NCBI RefSeq assembly: GCF_000282035.1
Contig: NZ_AKKA01000033.1
Coordinates: 29,733 to 93,732, forward strand
DNA from: Rhizobium sp. CF122
GTDB taxonomy: Bacteria; Pseudomonadota; Alphaproteobacteria; Rhizobiales; Rhizobiaceae
DNA length: 64,000 nucleotides
Reading direction: 5' to 3'
Shown: piece after piece, positions 24,237 through 33,388 of the stretch
Numbering within the stretch: position 1 is the stretch's first letter
How the letters are laid out: every line of letters begins with the position of its first letter
Position numbers and translations under genes: made by a program
The notes under the pieces: generated by a model
Database searches by the model: none
What the model saw: only the letters and a program-made list of their open reading frames with translations
Told to the model about the DNA's origin: nothing

Positions 24237-24502
24237 GCTGGCCCTCCTTCTTGGATCGGCCTCGCAAAGTTACCCGGGAATAATACGCCAATATGGTCGT
24301 TGTTGAAATCGTCTCGGCAGACGAAGGCCGACCTATTTGAGAATTCGTCGGCTGGATGAGCGTCGCATCATAGGCTGCGTGACATCGATGGTGATGTTTC
24401 TGGCGGTCTTGCGCCCTGATCGCGACCTGTTAGAATTTTGGGTTGCCAAGCTTTTGTGTTGGCTGCATTTTTGGGTTCCCTCTGGCTTGTATGCGGTGCG
24501 CG

Positions 24503-25531
24503 ATGGAGAGGACAGTTATCTCTAGGCTGAGTTACGGCGCGGAGCCCGGATTGCGCTTCGCCCTGCTCTTGGATGGGCAGGGCGGCTGCAGGCAGCTGGA
24601 CATTGCCCAAGCACGACGATGGAAGCCGGACGATGGGATCATCTGGCTGCATTTGGAGCGAGACCATGCAGCGGCGGCCGATTGGGTCAAGGGGGAAAGT
24701 GGCCTCGATAGCTTCGTGACGGAAGCGCTTCTGGAAGAGGAGACGCGGCCGCGCGTCGAGCCAGTCGACGATGGCCTGTTGATCATCCTTCGTGGCGTGT
24801 GTGCGACTGCGCCGGACGAAGAGCCGGAGAAACAGACCGACATCGATCTCGTGCCGCTTCACATGTGGGTCGACGCCAACAAAGTCATCTCGCTACGGGA
24901 CAGCGGCCATTACATCACCGCACTTCGCGACATTCGCCTGGCGCTAGAAAAAGGCAAGGGCCCGCATCGCACCGGGGATCTTTTGGCGCTGATCGGCGAC
25001 AAGCTCGTCCGTGACCTGGAGCCCGTACTAGACTCCATGGATGAGGAGGTGGACGAACTTGACGAAATGATCTTTCACGGTGAGGCAAGCGAGGTCCGCG
25101 AGCGCCTCAAGCTCTTGCGCCGGCGCTCCGTGCAGCTTCGCCGCTACCTTGCGCCGCAACGGGATGCTTTGAACCGCATCGAGCATGATGACGCACCATG
25201 GCTCTTTGAACGCGACAAGCTGCGGATGCGCGAGGTGATCGACAAGCTGATGCGCTTCATTGAATACCTCGACGCTATCCGCGACCGCACGGGCATTCTG
25301 CACGACGACCTCTCGACGGTGATCAGCGAGCGCATTGCGCGCAACTCCAACCGGCTGGCGGCGCTGGCGGCGCTGCTGCTGCCGCCGAGCGTGGTGGCCG
25401 GCTTGTTCGGGATGAACGTCGGAGGCATTCCGGGGGTCAACGATACCTGGGCGTTCGTCATCATCGTCGTGTTTGTGACGGTCACATCGGTAGCGACGCT
25501 CTGGCTGCTTCGGCGGATCGGCTGGCTTTAG
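24503..25531 (+). CDS. CorA/ZntB-family divalent metal transporter
   Basis: A 342-aa protein. A large N-terminal cytoplasmic domain rich in acidic and helical segments is followed by two C-terminal TM helices. The pore signature GMN is in VVAGLFGMNVGGIPG, and the second helix ends LWLLRRIGWL. Sequence such as DDGIIWLHLERDHAAAADWV and LVPLHMWVDANKVISLRD favours the ZntB (zinc efflux/uptake) branch over Mg-transporting CorA. ATG 24503 gives the normal length; ATG 24491 and a start at 24443 are alternatives, and none has a good ribosome site. Confidence 0.85.
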   Translation: MERTVISRLSYGAEPGLRFALLLDGQGGCRQLDIAQARRWKPDDGIIWLHLERDHAAAADWVKGESGLDSFVTEALLEEETRPRVEPVDDGLLIILRGVCATAPDEEPEKQTDIDLVPLHMWVDANKVISLRDSGHYITALRDIRLALEKGKGPHRTGDLLALIGDKLVRDLEPVLDSMDEEVDELDEMIFHGEASEVRERLKLLRRRSVQLRRYLAPQRDALNRIEHDDAPWLFERDKLRMREVIDKLMRFIEYLDAIRDRTGILHDDLSTVISERIARNSNRLAALAALLLPPSVVAGLFGMNVGGIPGVNDTWAFVIIVVFVTVTSVATLWLLRRIGWL

Positions 25532-25563
25532 CCAGCGATCCACCGTCCCGTAATCCCTTGCCG

Positions 25564-26190
25564 TCAATTGGCTGCGAAGCAGTAGAACAGGCCGTCACCT
25601 CCGGTCCCGTTGAAGGCCTTGACCGTGCAGCCGCCGCGTGTCGCGTGCGAGGAATTCCATGATTTGGCTTCCGCGGAGTCGTTCAGGCCCGTTCGGTCGC
25701 TGTGACCTACGATCGCGGCACCCTCTTCGCCGCCCATCGTCCAGTTGCCGCATGTTTCCGGCGCGGCAGTACCATCGGCTTTCGAGCCGGTCAGGATGTC
25801 GTGTCGGTTCGGCGTATCGCCGCGGCCACTAATGACTTCACCCTTCTCGTTCAGGGCGGTCTGCTTGGTCAGGTTGTTTTTGTCGCTGTGCAGCGAGGCC
25901 ACGTCGTCGGCGACTTTTTCGCCCTTGGCGTTGTGCCACGGCCCGGAACCGATGCGATCCTTTGCGTTTTCAGCGTCGGTAGACAGATAGGCTTTCCAGG
26001 TCTTGCCGGTCACGCCGGCGGCCGTGGCAAGCGTGTTGCAGTATGCGTCGGCACCGGCGAGGCCGCCAAGATCGCCGCCCTTGCCCGGATTTACGCTGGT
26101 CACGAAGAAGCTCATGGCGGTGTCCTGAGCATGGACCCCAACTGCTGAAAAGGCCAAAGCGGCCGCGATATAGGCAAACCTACGTCTCAT
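25564..26190 (-). CDS. Exported lectin/endostatin-like protein
   Basis: A 208-aa protein with a Sec signal peptide (MRRRFAYIAAALAFSAVGVHAQ). The mature part starts MSFFVTSVNPGKGGDLGGLAGADAYCNTLATAAG and contains TWKAYLSTD, CGNWTMGGEEGAAIVGHSDR and a terminal GLFYCFAAN. This is the pattern of periplasmic lectin-like (collagen XV/endostatin-fold) proteins common in Rhizobiales. Four cysteines probably pair. Ligand unknown. It is convergent with the CorA-like gene (32-bp gap). Confidence 0.72.
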   Translation of the reverse strand: MRRRFAYIAAALAFSAVGVHAQDTAMSFFVTSVNPGKGGDLGGLAGADAYCNTLATAAGVTGKTWKAYLSTDAENAKDRIGSGPWHNAKGEKVADDVASLHSDKNNLTKQTALNEKGEVISGRGDTPNRHDILTGSKADGTAAPETCGNWTMGGEEGAAIVGHSDRTGLNDSAEAKSWNSSHATRGGCTVKAFNGTGGDGLFYCFAAN

Positions 26191-26473
26191 GGCGTCTCTC
26201 CCTGGTTGAAGTTTCTAGCGAGGCGAAGCGTATTGCAGGTAAGTGCCGGCGTAAAATCGAAATCGCGTGATGGGTCACTGAAGCTGGATGGTCTGAAGCG
26301 GCTAAGGCCCCATTACCCTGGGCTTCGGCTTCATTTCGCGGTGCGTCGCCGATGTGCGAGCCTTACCCCAGGCTTCAGTCACGTCGCCGTGATTTCAACC
26401 AAGCGTTCTTGACAATGAATTCGCGCGGCAAATATCTGTGATCTCTGGCTTCAGACGCAAGGCCCAGCTCAGC

Positions 26474-26968
26474 ATGATCGACACGCGCTTTTCGACTGCT
26501 TTACAGATTGTCATCAGTGTGGCCGTCAACGACGAGGCAAATCTCCGCACCACAAGCCGATCACTTGCGCAAGGGCTCGATACAAGCGCCAGCTTCGTGC
26601 GCAAGCTGCTGTTGCCGCTCAATGAAAGCGGCATCCTCGCCACCGCTCAGGGCGGCAAGGGCGGCATCCGCTTGGCACGACCGCGCGACCAGATATTGCT
26701 CAGCCAGATCTATGCTGCCGTGACTGGCGACAAGAAGATCTGGGAGACCCGGCACGACATTCCGCATGAGGGCCTTGTGGGCGAGAATATCGGCGATCTC
26801 TCGGAGTTTCTTTGCGATCGAGCCGAGCAGGCCGTCGTCGACATGCTTGGTTCGGTGACCATCGAAGACAGCGTGGCGGAGCTACGCCGCCTCGAGGCAC
26901 AGAAAGCTGCCGGCCATCCGCAGCCGGTGGATGCCGGCCTCGTGCGCGATCGCCACGCCGCCGAATAG
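26474..26968 (+). CDS. Rrf2-family transcriptional regulator without Fe-S cysteines
   Basis: A 164-aa protein with the Rrf2 winged helix: SRSLAQGLDTSASFVRKLLLPLNESGIL, then GGKGGIRLARP (wing). Only one cysteine (FLCDRA) remains, so it cannot hold the three-Cys cluster of IscR/NsrR; it resembles the YwnA/SaiR-type subgroup. Start ATG 26474 was chosen at the conserved MIDTRFSTALQ. A frame opening at 26438 lacks support. The upstream 26191-26473 gap shows no gene. Confidence 0.82.
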   Translation: MIDTRFSTALQIVISVAVNDEANLRTTSRSLAQGLDTSASFVRKLLLPLNESGILATAQGGKGGIRLARPRDQILLSQIYAAVTGDKKIWETRHDIPHEGLVGENIGDLSEFLCDRAEQAVVDMLGSVTIEDSVAELRRLEAQKAAGHPQPVDAGLVRDRHAAE

Positions 26969-26987
26969 CTTCATCCTCAAAATGAAA

Positions 26988-27020
26988 GGGGCGGCCCGGG
27001 CAGGGAACCCGAGCCACCCC
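26988..27020. terminator. GC-rich stem-loop between Rrf2 gene and porin
   Basis: The left arm GGGGCGGCCCGGG (26988-27000) pairs with CCCGAGCCACCCC (27008-27020) except for two mismatches, with a 7-nt loop. It lies 20 bp after the Rrf2 stop in a convergent gap. No U-tract is present, so function as a terminator is uncertain. Confidence 0.35.
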
Positions 27021-27131
27021 CCCTAACTGATCGGAGGTCAATCTGATCAGAAACTTTCAAGCGCCGCGCCGCGCTGCCTCGCTCCGCAACTATAGCCGCA
27101 GAGAGAGGCGAAAACGCGGCGCCGCTTCTGA

Positions 27132-28163
27132 TTAGAATGCGCGCTGGAGGCGGAAGAAGCCCGACGTTACGTCGTTGCCCTGGTCCGGATCGAGGTAGTT
27201 GACGGTCGCCTTGGCATAGAGGTTGTCGACGATCTGATAGTCAACCGTCAGACCAACCTTCCAGGCGTCGTTGTTGTCGTTGAAGTCGCCAGCGACGATG
27301 CCGTAGTTGCCGTAGTACTGGGCGGCTGGGGTGATCTTCAGCTTGTCGGTAGCCTTGATGGCGTATTCAGCGGCGATAGCCCATTCGGCAGCCTGATAGT
27401 AGGAGTTGGGGCCGCTGGAGTAGACGCCTGCGAGGCCGAGGGTGCCTGGGCCGATAGCGACAGTACCCATGGCGCGAACGGCGCCTTCTTCGTTGTCGGT
27501 GTCGTAGCCGGCCGTGATCTGGTAGCCGAATACGCCGGCCTTGCCGCCGATGCCGATTGCTACGCCAACGTTGTTCGGCTGTTCGCCGGCGCTGTAGTAG
27601 CCGTCTTCCAGCTCGTCAACGCTGATACCAGCGTAGAAGTTGTCGGCTTCGTACTGATAACGGATCGAGTTATGCAGCGTAACCTTGCTGCCGATGTCGT
27701 CCGTTTCGCCCGACAAGCCATCGTCCCACCAGCTGTAGAACAGACCGGCGCGGATGCCGGCGATGTCGATGTAAGCCGAGTCGAGCTTTGCGATCTGTCC
27801 GGACGCATTGTCGGCATTTGTCTGAAGAACGATGACACCCGTCAGCGGACCGTATTCGGTGTCGCTCTTGGCAGTGAACTGGAGCTGACCGCGGGTAACG
27901 GCATCCCAGTCAGAGGTGCCGGAAGTGGAAGCGCCGCCCGTTACAGCATTGGGGGAAGCGTTGACTTGGAATCGGATGTAACCGCTGATCTTCAGGCAGG
28001 TTTCCGTGCCCGGGATGTAGAAGTAGCCGCTGCCGTAAGCGTCGCAGACGCGGACGTATTCAACCGGTTCCGGTTCAGCAGCAACGATGGCGTCAGCAGC
28101 CTGCGCGCTCGAGACAGCAGCCAAGGCTGCCGCCGAGCTCATGAGGATCATCTTAATGTTCAT
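27132..28163 (-). CDS. Rhizobial-type outer-membrane porin (porin family 2, RopA-like)
   Basis: A 343-aa porin. Signal peptide MNIKMILMSSAAALAAVSSAQA; mature ADAIVAAEPEPVEYVRVCDAYGSGYFYIPGTETCLKISGY holds the two conserved cysteines of alphaproteobacterial porins. Alternating beta-strands follow, and the protein ends in Phe (RLQRAF), the outer-membrane assembly signal. ATG 28163 was selected; an upstream ATG would add 10 residues before the signal. It forms general diffusion trimers. The 362-bp upstream region is AT-rich and probably carries regulation. Confidence 0.92.
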   Translation of the reverse strand: MNIKMILMSSAAALAAVSSAQAADAIVAAEPEPVEYVRVCDAYGSGYFYIPGTETCLKISGYIRFQVNASPNAVTGGASTSGTSDWDAVTRGQLQFTAKSDTEYGPLTGVIVLQTNADNASGQIAKLDSAYIDIAGIRAGLFYSWWDDGLSGETDDIGSKVTLHNSIRYQYEADNFYAGISVDELEDGYYSAGEQPNNVGVAIGIGGKAGVFGYQITAGYDTDNEEGAVRAMGTVAIGPGTLGLAGVYSSGPNSYYQAAEWAIAAEYAIKATDKLKITPAAQYYGNYGIVAGDFNDNNDAWKVGLTVDYQIVDNLYAKATVNYLDPDQGNDVTSGFFRLQRAF

Positions 28164-28447
28164 AATCAGTCCAATCTTCTGTCGATTGGGCACAGGTCAT
28201 CATTGCCGAACCCGGCTCTACCTACCCCAAATTGTTTCGTACAAGCCCTTACGGGAAACGCGGTACGTCCGCGGCGCCAAATTACATTTCCGATTAAATG
28301 TATCAATAATAGATACAGTCAAAATTGAGTTTTGCTGCAAGGCGGAATTCCGGTGTTGCACAAAGGCAACTGTCGATTCTTGCGCAAGGATGCGTTTGCT
28401 ACCGCAGGCTATAACTGATTGTTACTAAACACGTTTTTGTAGCGGAT

Positions 28448-28461
28448 GTTATCCGGATAAC
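28448..28461. promoter_or_regulatory. Perfect 14-bp palindrome upstream of the porin gene
   Basis: GTTATCCGGATAAC is a perfect palindrome in the non-coding 28164-28525 region, 285 bp before the porin start and 65 bp after the PntA-like stop. It could be an operator or a small transcript-end structure. The remainder of this gap is AT-rich, with no gene seen. Confidence 0.3.
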
Positions 28462-28525
28462 AATGTTGCGCCGCAGCATTTCGTCACGCGGTTGCGTACA
28501 TCCTTTCTTCAGTCGCGTGCCGGAA

Positions 28526-29587
28526 TCATCGTAAAGCGCGCCTCATTGGATTCGCTTTATCTGTGAGCGCGGCCACCACGGGATCACCGGAGTCGAGCCT
28601 GAGAACGCCATGCTCGTCGATCAAGTATTCCAGCAGATTTCTCAGTCCATCACTGAAGTGCCGGCTCGCCTCGGCAGCCTCGTCGCTCGCAAGTATCGAG
28701 GAGCCGATGATTCGAATGCCGAAGACGTTGATGGTTTCGTCGGTTCGCGTCAGCGCGCAATTCCCGCCACTTTCGGCGGCGAGATCGACAACGACCGTTC
28801 CCGGCCTCAGCCGCGAAAGCATGTCCTCGTCAAACAGTACGGGGGGAGTTTGACCGGGAATCACGACGTTGGTCGTGATCAATTGCATCTTGGACAGAGG
28901 AACGGAAAGCTCTTGGCGAAGCCGTGCCAACTCCGAGGACATGCCGAGGAATTTGGCACCGAGCCGTTCGATTTTCTCCTGCGAATCCTTGGCAAGGCTG
29001 AAGCCATGGGTCAAGGCGCCGAGGCGGCGCGCGGTCGCCAGTGCCTGCAGGCTTGCAGCGTCGCTGCCCAAAGCGGCCATTTTGACCGGCCGGACAAAGC
29101 TTCCGTCCACCATCAGCATCGGATGCGAAATGCCGAACTGCCTGGCCGCTTCCAGTACGGCGGCGTGGCCGGTAATTGCTGCCTGCCTCGATGAAATGTC
29201 CGCACCCTTGATGCCCTGCATCCCGGCAAGCCTGGCAACGTCGAGATGGAGCGGCCGTTGTCCAGCTGGCAGACCGGCCACCGGTGCTGCGTTCGAGCCA
29301 AGGAAAATCAGAACCGCTGTCGCTGGGAAAGTCCGCGTGGCTGCCGGTTGTCGCACACTGACGAATATATCCGATGAGGACACCATGTCAGCGAACTCGG
29401 CGGGCTCGGCCCCCGCGACGATATAGGCGTCGTCGGCGTGGCCAGCGCCGACGCCGCAGCCGCGCTCGAAACGAATCGACATACGCTCGGAAAGGCGCCG
29501 CACATCGTCCGGCGTCAACGCAACGCGACGCTCACCGGGATGTGTTTCCCGAAGCAGCCCGGCGCGGACGCGGATAAGGTTAGACAT
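28526..29587 (-). CDS. Orphan PntA/alanine-dehydrogenase-like protein with degenerate NAD site
   Basis: A 353-aa protein. It aligns by eye with transhydrogenase alpha-subunit domain I: RAGLLRETHPGERRVALTPDDVRRL at the N-terminus, FVSVRQPA, QAAITGHAAVLEAARQFG, VKMAALGSDAASLQALATARRLGA, and TTNVVIPGQTPPVLFDEDMLSRLRPGTVVVDLAAESGGNC. The Rossmann loop GAGVAGL of active PntA reads GSDAASL, and the following acidic residue that binds NAD ribose is also gone. There is no membrane segment and no pntA2/pntB partner. Catalysis with NAD(H) is unlikely; a binding or regulatory role is possible. It is divergent from nadE (276 bp). Confidence 0.75.
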   Translation of the reverse strand: MSNLIRVRAGLLRETHPGERRVALTPDDVRRLSERMSIRFERGCGVGAGHADDAYIVAGAEPAEFADMVSSSDIFVSVRQPAATRTFPATAVLIFLGSNAAPVAGLPAGQRPLHLDVARLAGMQGIKGADISSRQAAITGHAAVLEAARQFGISHPMLMVDGSFVRPVKMAALGSDAASLQALATARRLGALTHGFSLAKDSQEKIERLGAKFLGMSSELARLRQELSVPLSKMQLITTNVVIPGQTPPVLFDEDMLSRLRPGTVVVDLAAESGGNCALTRTDETINVFGIRIIGSSILASDEAAEASRHFSDGLRNLLEYLIDEHGVLRLDSGDPVVAALTDKANPMRRALR

Positions 29588-29863
29588 TCATCGCTCTGGA
29601 AGAGGGGTAAATCGAACTGTGGCGCGCGAGCGATATAGGCTGACTCTTCCATAGTTTTATGACAGTTTTGTAATTTTTATTTGGGCAGTTTCGCGGGCTT
29701 TCCCTTTTCGCAACTGTTGGTAAGCCCTTCATTTTACAGGATACTGTTTGCAGCTTGCATGAGCGATGTCGAATAAGGCTGTTCGCAGTGCGAGATCAGG
29801 TTTTGCCTGGAGGCATTTGGATGTAATGGTCAGTCATGAGGGGCTTGGCTGCTGGAGGCATTG

Positions 29864-31915
29864 GTGAATTTCTATTCGGTTTATGATCAAGGTTTTGTCC
29901 GCGTTGCGGCCTGTACGCCGAATTGCGAGATCGGCGATCCCGATTTCAATGCGCAGGCAACATTGGAGCTGGCGCGCCAGGGACATGCCGAGGGCGTTGG
30001 CCTCATGGTGTTCCCCGAACTCGGGATCTCGAGCTACGCGATCGACGACCTTTTGGGGCAGGACGCGCTTCTCAAGGCTGTGGATGCTGCGATCGCCGAG
30101 GTTGTCCGGGCAAGTCGCGATCTCACGCCGGTACTTCTCGTCGGTGCGCCGCTGCAGACCGGCGGGCGGCTCTACAATTGCGCTGTCGCCATTCATGCGG
30201 GCCGTGTTCTCGGTGTCGTTCCGAAGATGCACCTCCCGAACTATCGCGAGTTCTACGAGAAGCGCTGGTTCGCGTCCGGACGAAGCGTCCGCGGCGAAAG
30301 TATTCGTGTCGCCGGCGAGAAGGTGCCATTCGGCACGGATCTCATCTTCGCAGCCGAGGATATGGACGATTTCGTTTTCCATATCGAGATTTGCGAAGAT
30401 CTCTGGGCTCCGGCGCCACCAAGCGATTTCGGCGCGCTGGCGGGTGCGTTGATCCTCGCCAACCTTTCGGCCAGCAACATAACGGTTGGAAAGGCCGACA
30501 CGCGCAAGCTTCTGTGCTCGGCGCAATCGGCGCGCAGCCTGTCGGCCTATGTCTATTCGGCCGCCGGCCCGGGCGAATCAACGACTGATCTCGCATGGGA
30601 TGGTCAGGCCTGCATCTACGAACTTGGCAGCCTCCTTGCCGAAACCGATCGCTTCCCGACGACGTCGCAGATGTGCGTGGCAGATATCGATGTCGAGCGG
30701 TTGCGGCTCGAGCGGTTGCGGACCGGCACGTTCAATGATGCGGCGACGCTCAACCTCGCGGCGGGGTACGAATTCCGGTGGGTAGCGTTCCAGTTCAGGA
30801 AGCCGAAAGGCGATATCGGCCTGAAGCGCGACGTTGCGCGCTTCCCCTTCGTGCCGGCTGATGAAAGCCGCCTCGATCAGGATTGCTACGAAACATTCAA
30901 CATCCAGGTGCAGGGGCTGATGAAGCGGCTGCGCTCGACGGGCATCAAGCGGCTTTGCATCGGTATTTCGGGCGGTCTCGATTCCACCCATGCGCTGCTC
31001 GTTGCGGCGCGCGCCTTCGACCAGCTCGGCTGGCCGCGCTCAGACATTCTTTGTTTCACCATGCCGGGATTCGCGACGGGCGACGCAACCAAGTCGAACG
31101 CCTGGGCGCTGATGCGGAGCATGGGCGTCACCGCGGAGGAAGTCGACATAAGGCCGTTGGCGCTGCAGTTGTTGAAGGACCTGAAGCATCCATTCGCAGG
31201 CGGCAAGCCGGTCTACGATACGACCTTCGAAAATGTTCAAGCCGGCCTGCGCACGGACTTCCTGTTTCGTGCCGCAAACCAGCGCGATGCGCTGGTGCTC
31301 GGTACGGGAGACCTGTCGGAAATCGGTCTCGGATGGTCGACCTACGGCGTCGGCGACCAGATGAGCCACTACAACGTCAATGCATCGGTGCCCAAGACCT
31401 TGATCCAGCACCTGATCCGCTGGGTGATCCGTTCCGGTGATTTCGATGCGGAAGCAAATGCGACATTGGAGAGTATTCTTGGCACGCTGATTTCGCCCGA
31501 ACTGGTTCCCGCCGATGAGAACGGCGTCATGCAGAGCACGGAGGACAAGATCGGGCCATATGATTTGCATGACTTCGCGCTCTACTACACGACGCGTTTC
31601 GGCCTTCGCCCCTCGAAGATCGCCTTCCTCGCCTACAATGCCTGGCGGGATGCCGAGGCAGGCGTCTGGCCGCCGCATTTCCCTGCCGACAAGCGCCGCA
31701 GCTTCGATCTGCCTGTGATCAAGCACTGGATGGAGGTTTTCCTGTTTCGGTTCTTCACGATCAGCCAGTTCAAGCGGTCGGCATCGCCGAATGGCCCGAA
31801 AGTGACGTCTGGCGGTTCGCTGTCTCCACGTGGGGATTGGCGTGCACCATCAGACGGTAACGCCCGGATATGGCTGAAGGAATTGAAAGCCAATGTTCCT
31901 GACGTAAAGGGCTAG
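29864..31915 (+). CDS. nadE: Glutamine-hydrolysing NAD+ synthetase
   Basis: A 683-aa two-domain enzyme. The N-terminal nitrilase-type glutaminase has the Glu-Lys-Cys triad in VFPELGISSY, VPKMHLPNYREFYEKRWF and HIEICEDLWAP. The C-terminal synthetase has the ATP pyrophosphatase loop GISGGLDSTHALL, then VLGTGDLSEIGLGWSTYGVGDQMSHYNVN. It makes NAD+ from deamido-NAD+ using ammonia channelled from glutamine. No ATG is available at the N-terminus: GTG 29864 follows GGAGG (29854-29858) at a proper distance; TTG 29861 is the alternative. Confidence 0.93.
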   Translation: MNFYSVYDQGFVRVAACTPNCEIGDPDFNAQATLELARQGHAEGVGLMVFPELGISSYAIDDLLGQDALLKAVDAAIAEVVRASRDLTPVLLVGAPLQTGGRLYNCAVAIHAGRVLGVVPKMHLPNYREFYEKRWFASGRSVRGESIRVAGEKVPFGTDLIFAAEDMDDFVFHIEICEDLWAPAPPSDFGALAGALILANLSASNITVGKADTRKLLCSAQSARSLSAYVYSAAGPGESTTDLAWDGQACIYELGSLLAETDRFPTTSQMCVADIDVERLRLERLRTGTFNDAATLNLAAGYEFRWVAFQFRKPKGDIGLKRDVARFPFVPADESRLDQDCYETFNIQVQGLMKRLRSTGIKRLCIGISGGLDSTHALLVAARAFDQLGWPRSDILCFTMPGFATGDATKSNAWALMRSMGVTAEEVDIRPLALQLLKDLKHPFAGGKPVYDTTFENVQAGLRTDFLFRAANQRDALVLGTGDLSEIGLGWSTYGVGDQMSHYNVNASVPKTLIQHLIRWVIRSGDFDAEANATLESILGTLISPELVPADENGVMQSTEDKIGPYDLHDFALYYTTRFGLRPSKIAFLAYNAWRDAEAGVWPPHFPADKRRSFDLPVIKHWMEVFLFRFFTISQFKRSASPNGPKVTSGGSLSPRGDWRAPSDGNARIWLKELKANVPDVKG

Positions 31916-31982
31916 GCCAAAGAGTGACTTGCAAAAGCGGCGCATCGCGGCAGATAAGATCCAGGAGAACACTGAGGGAGCG

Positions 31983-32201
31983 GTGAAAAACGTGACGGAT
32001 GAACCTTGTCCATCTGAAGATCTCCCCCGCTACGAGATCCGTCAGGAATTGCGTGGAAGGTGGACGATCATCGATACCTTGACGTCGCTGCCGGCGGCAA
32101 CGGACGGAAGGGATTTCGTCGGCCTCAGCAAGAGGGATGCGGAGGACATCGCTCGCGAACTGAACCTCAGCGTCGCCCAAGGCCGCGATCCTCTGATCTG
32201 A
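31983..32201 (+). CDS. Small conserved-looking protein of unknown function
   Basis: A 72-aa protein if GTG 31983 (preceded by GAGGGAGC) is used; the frame is open from 31929. The sequence RYEIRQELRGRWTIIDTLTSLPAATDGRDFVGLSKRDAEDIARELN is compact, acidic and without a signal. I recognise no family. It lies 67 bp after nadE on the same strand, possibly co-transcribed. Downstream, 32202-32352 is very GC-rich with several overlapping inverted repeats but no gene. Confidence 0.5.
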   Translation: MKNVTDEPCPSEDLPRYEIRQELRGRWTIIDTLTSLPAATDGRDFVGLSKRDAEDIARELNLSVAQGRDPLI

Positions 32202-32352
32202 TCTCCCGGAACTTGCCGAACACCGGCTGCGTTTTGCCACTCAGCGTTTGGGCCGGAGGCGGCCCCGGCCCCGCGCCAAGAGCGCCGGCGGGGGGCTAGC
32301 AGTCCGAACGCCGCGCCGCCCCCCGACGCAAAACTCGAACTGAGCCAACCCT

Positions 32353-33255
32353 TCACGTCATCCATTTCCGGTGCTCCGCAAAGCGTTTCGCGAGCAGGTC
32401 AATGAACAGGCGAACTTTCGTCGGCAGGTGACTGCGGTTCGGATAGACGGCGTTGATGCTGAACTCGACGGCGCGATAGTCGGGCATCATCGGGATGAAT
32501 CTTCCGGAGGCGATGTCGTCGAACACAACGAAACTCGGCGCCAGGAAGATGCCCTGGCCCGTCGCCGTGAGGTGCCGTAGCGTCTCGGCGCTGTTCGATA
32601 CGACGTTGCCGCCGATCTTCACGCTCGCCTGGGCGCCATCGGCGCCTTCGAAGCGCCACTCGTCTCCGTAGGGGTAGTAGGTATATTGCAGGCAGTTGTG
32701 GTTGGCCAAATCCGCCGGTATCTGCGGCATCGGATGGCTCTCAAGATAGTTTGGCGAGCAGACGAGGAGGTGCCTCCACGGTGTCAGCTTCCTGACGACG
32801 AGGCTTGAATCCGGCGGCGGCACGGTGCGGATCACCAGGTCGTAACCTTCCTCGACCATATCGATCATGCGCTCCCCGACATTCAAGTCGAGGGCGATCG
32901 AGGGGTAAAGTTCAAGATACTCGCTGACAACGGGCAACAGGAAACGGACGATGGCTGCGCTGGTATAGACCTTGAGCGTACCGCGCGGTGTCGAGCTCAT
33001 CGCTCCGGCGGTGTTGTCGGCTTCCTCGAGGTCGGCCAGGATCTGAGCCGAGCGTTCGTAGTAATATTTACCGGTTTCCGTGAGGCTGACCTTGCGCGTC
33101 GTGCGGTTGAGTAGCCTGACGCCCAGCCTATCCTCCAGGGACTGCACGTGGTTGCCAACCATTGTCACCGACATGTTGAGACGGCGTGCCGCCGCGGAAA
33201 AGCCGCCGCACTCCACCACGCGACCAAAGACTGTGAGGCTTGTCAGCCTGTCCAT
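32353..33255 (-). CDS. LysR-family regulator divergent from emrAB
   Basis: A 300-aa LTTR: HTH VFGRVVECGGFSAAARRLNMSVTMVGNHVQSLEDRLG (about residues 9-46), then effector domain starting RGTLKVYTSAAIVRFLLPVV. It belongs to the AaeR/CrgA-like subgroup. The 133-bp gap to the divergent emrA-like gene is AT-rich and contains repeated GATTATC/GATGATC elements that could be its sites. It likely activates the efflux operon on binding an aromatic or drug ligand. Confidence 0.9.
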   Translation of the reverse strand: MDRLTSLTVFGRVVECGGFSAAARRLNMSVTMVGNHVQSLEDRLGVRLLNRTTRKVSLTETGKYYYERSAQILADLEEADNTAGAMSSTPRGTLKVYTSAAIVRFLLPVVSEYLELYPSIALDLNVGERMIDMVEEGYDLVIRTVPPPDSSLVVRKLTPWRHLLVCSPNYLESHPMPQIPADLANHNCLQYTYYPYGDEWRFEGADGAQASVKIGGNVVSNSAETLRHLTATGQGIFLAPSFVVFDDIASGRFIPMMPDYRAVEFSINAVYPNRSHLPTKVRLFIDLLAKRFAEHRKWMT

Positions 33256-33388
33256 TGTGTTCCCCGATTATCCGCTCTGAGTTGATGATCCTTCCAGATT
33301 TAAGCAGATTATCAGAACGCGCGTAACAACGCATTGTCCGTCTCATCGAGTTAGGCCTCGCGACGAGGCAAACCACTGGAGAAGGACA

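Noticed and set aside
32202..32352. Clean rho-independent terminator in the GC-rich gap after the small ORF
   Set aside because: Several overlapping imperfect G/C repeats can pair, but none gives a unique stem with a U-tract.
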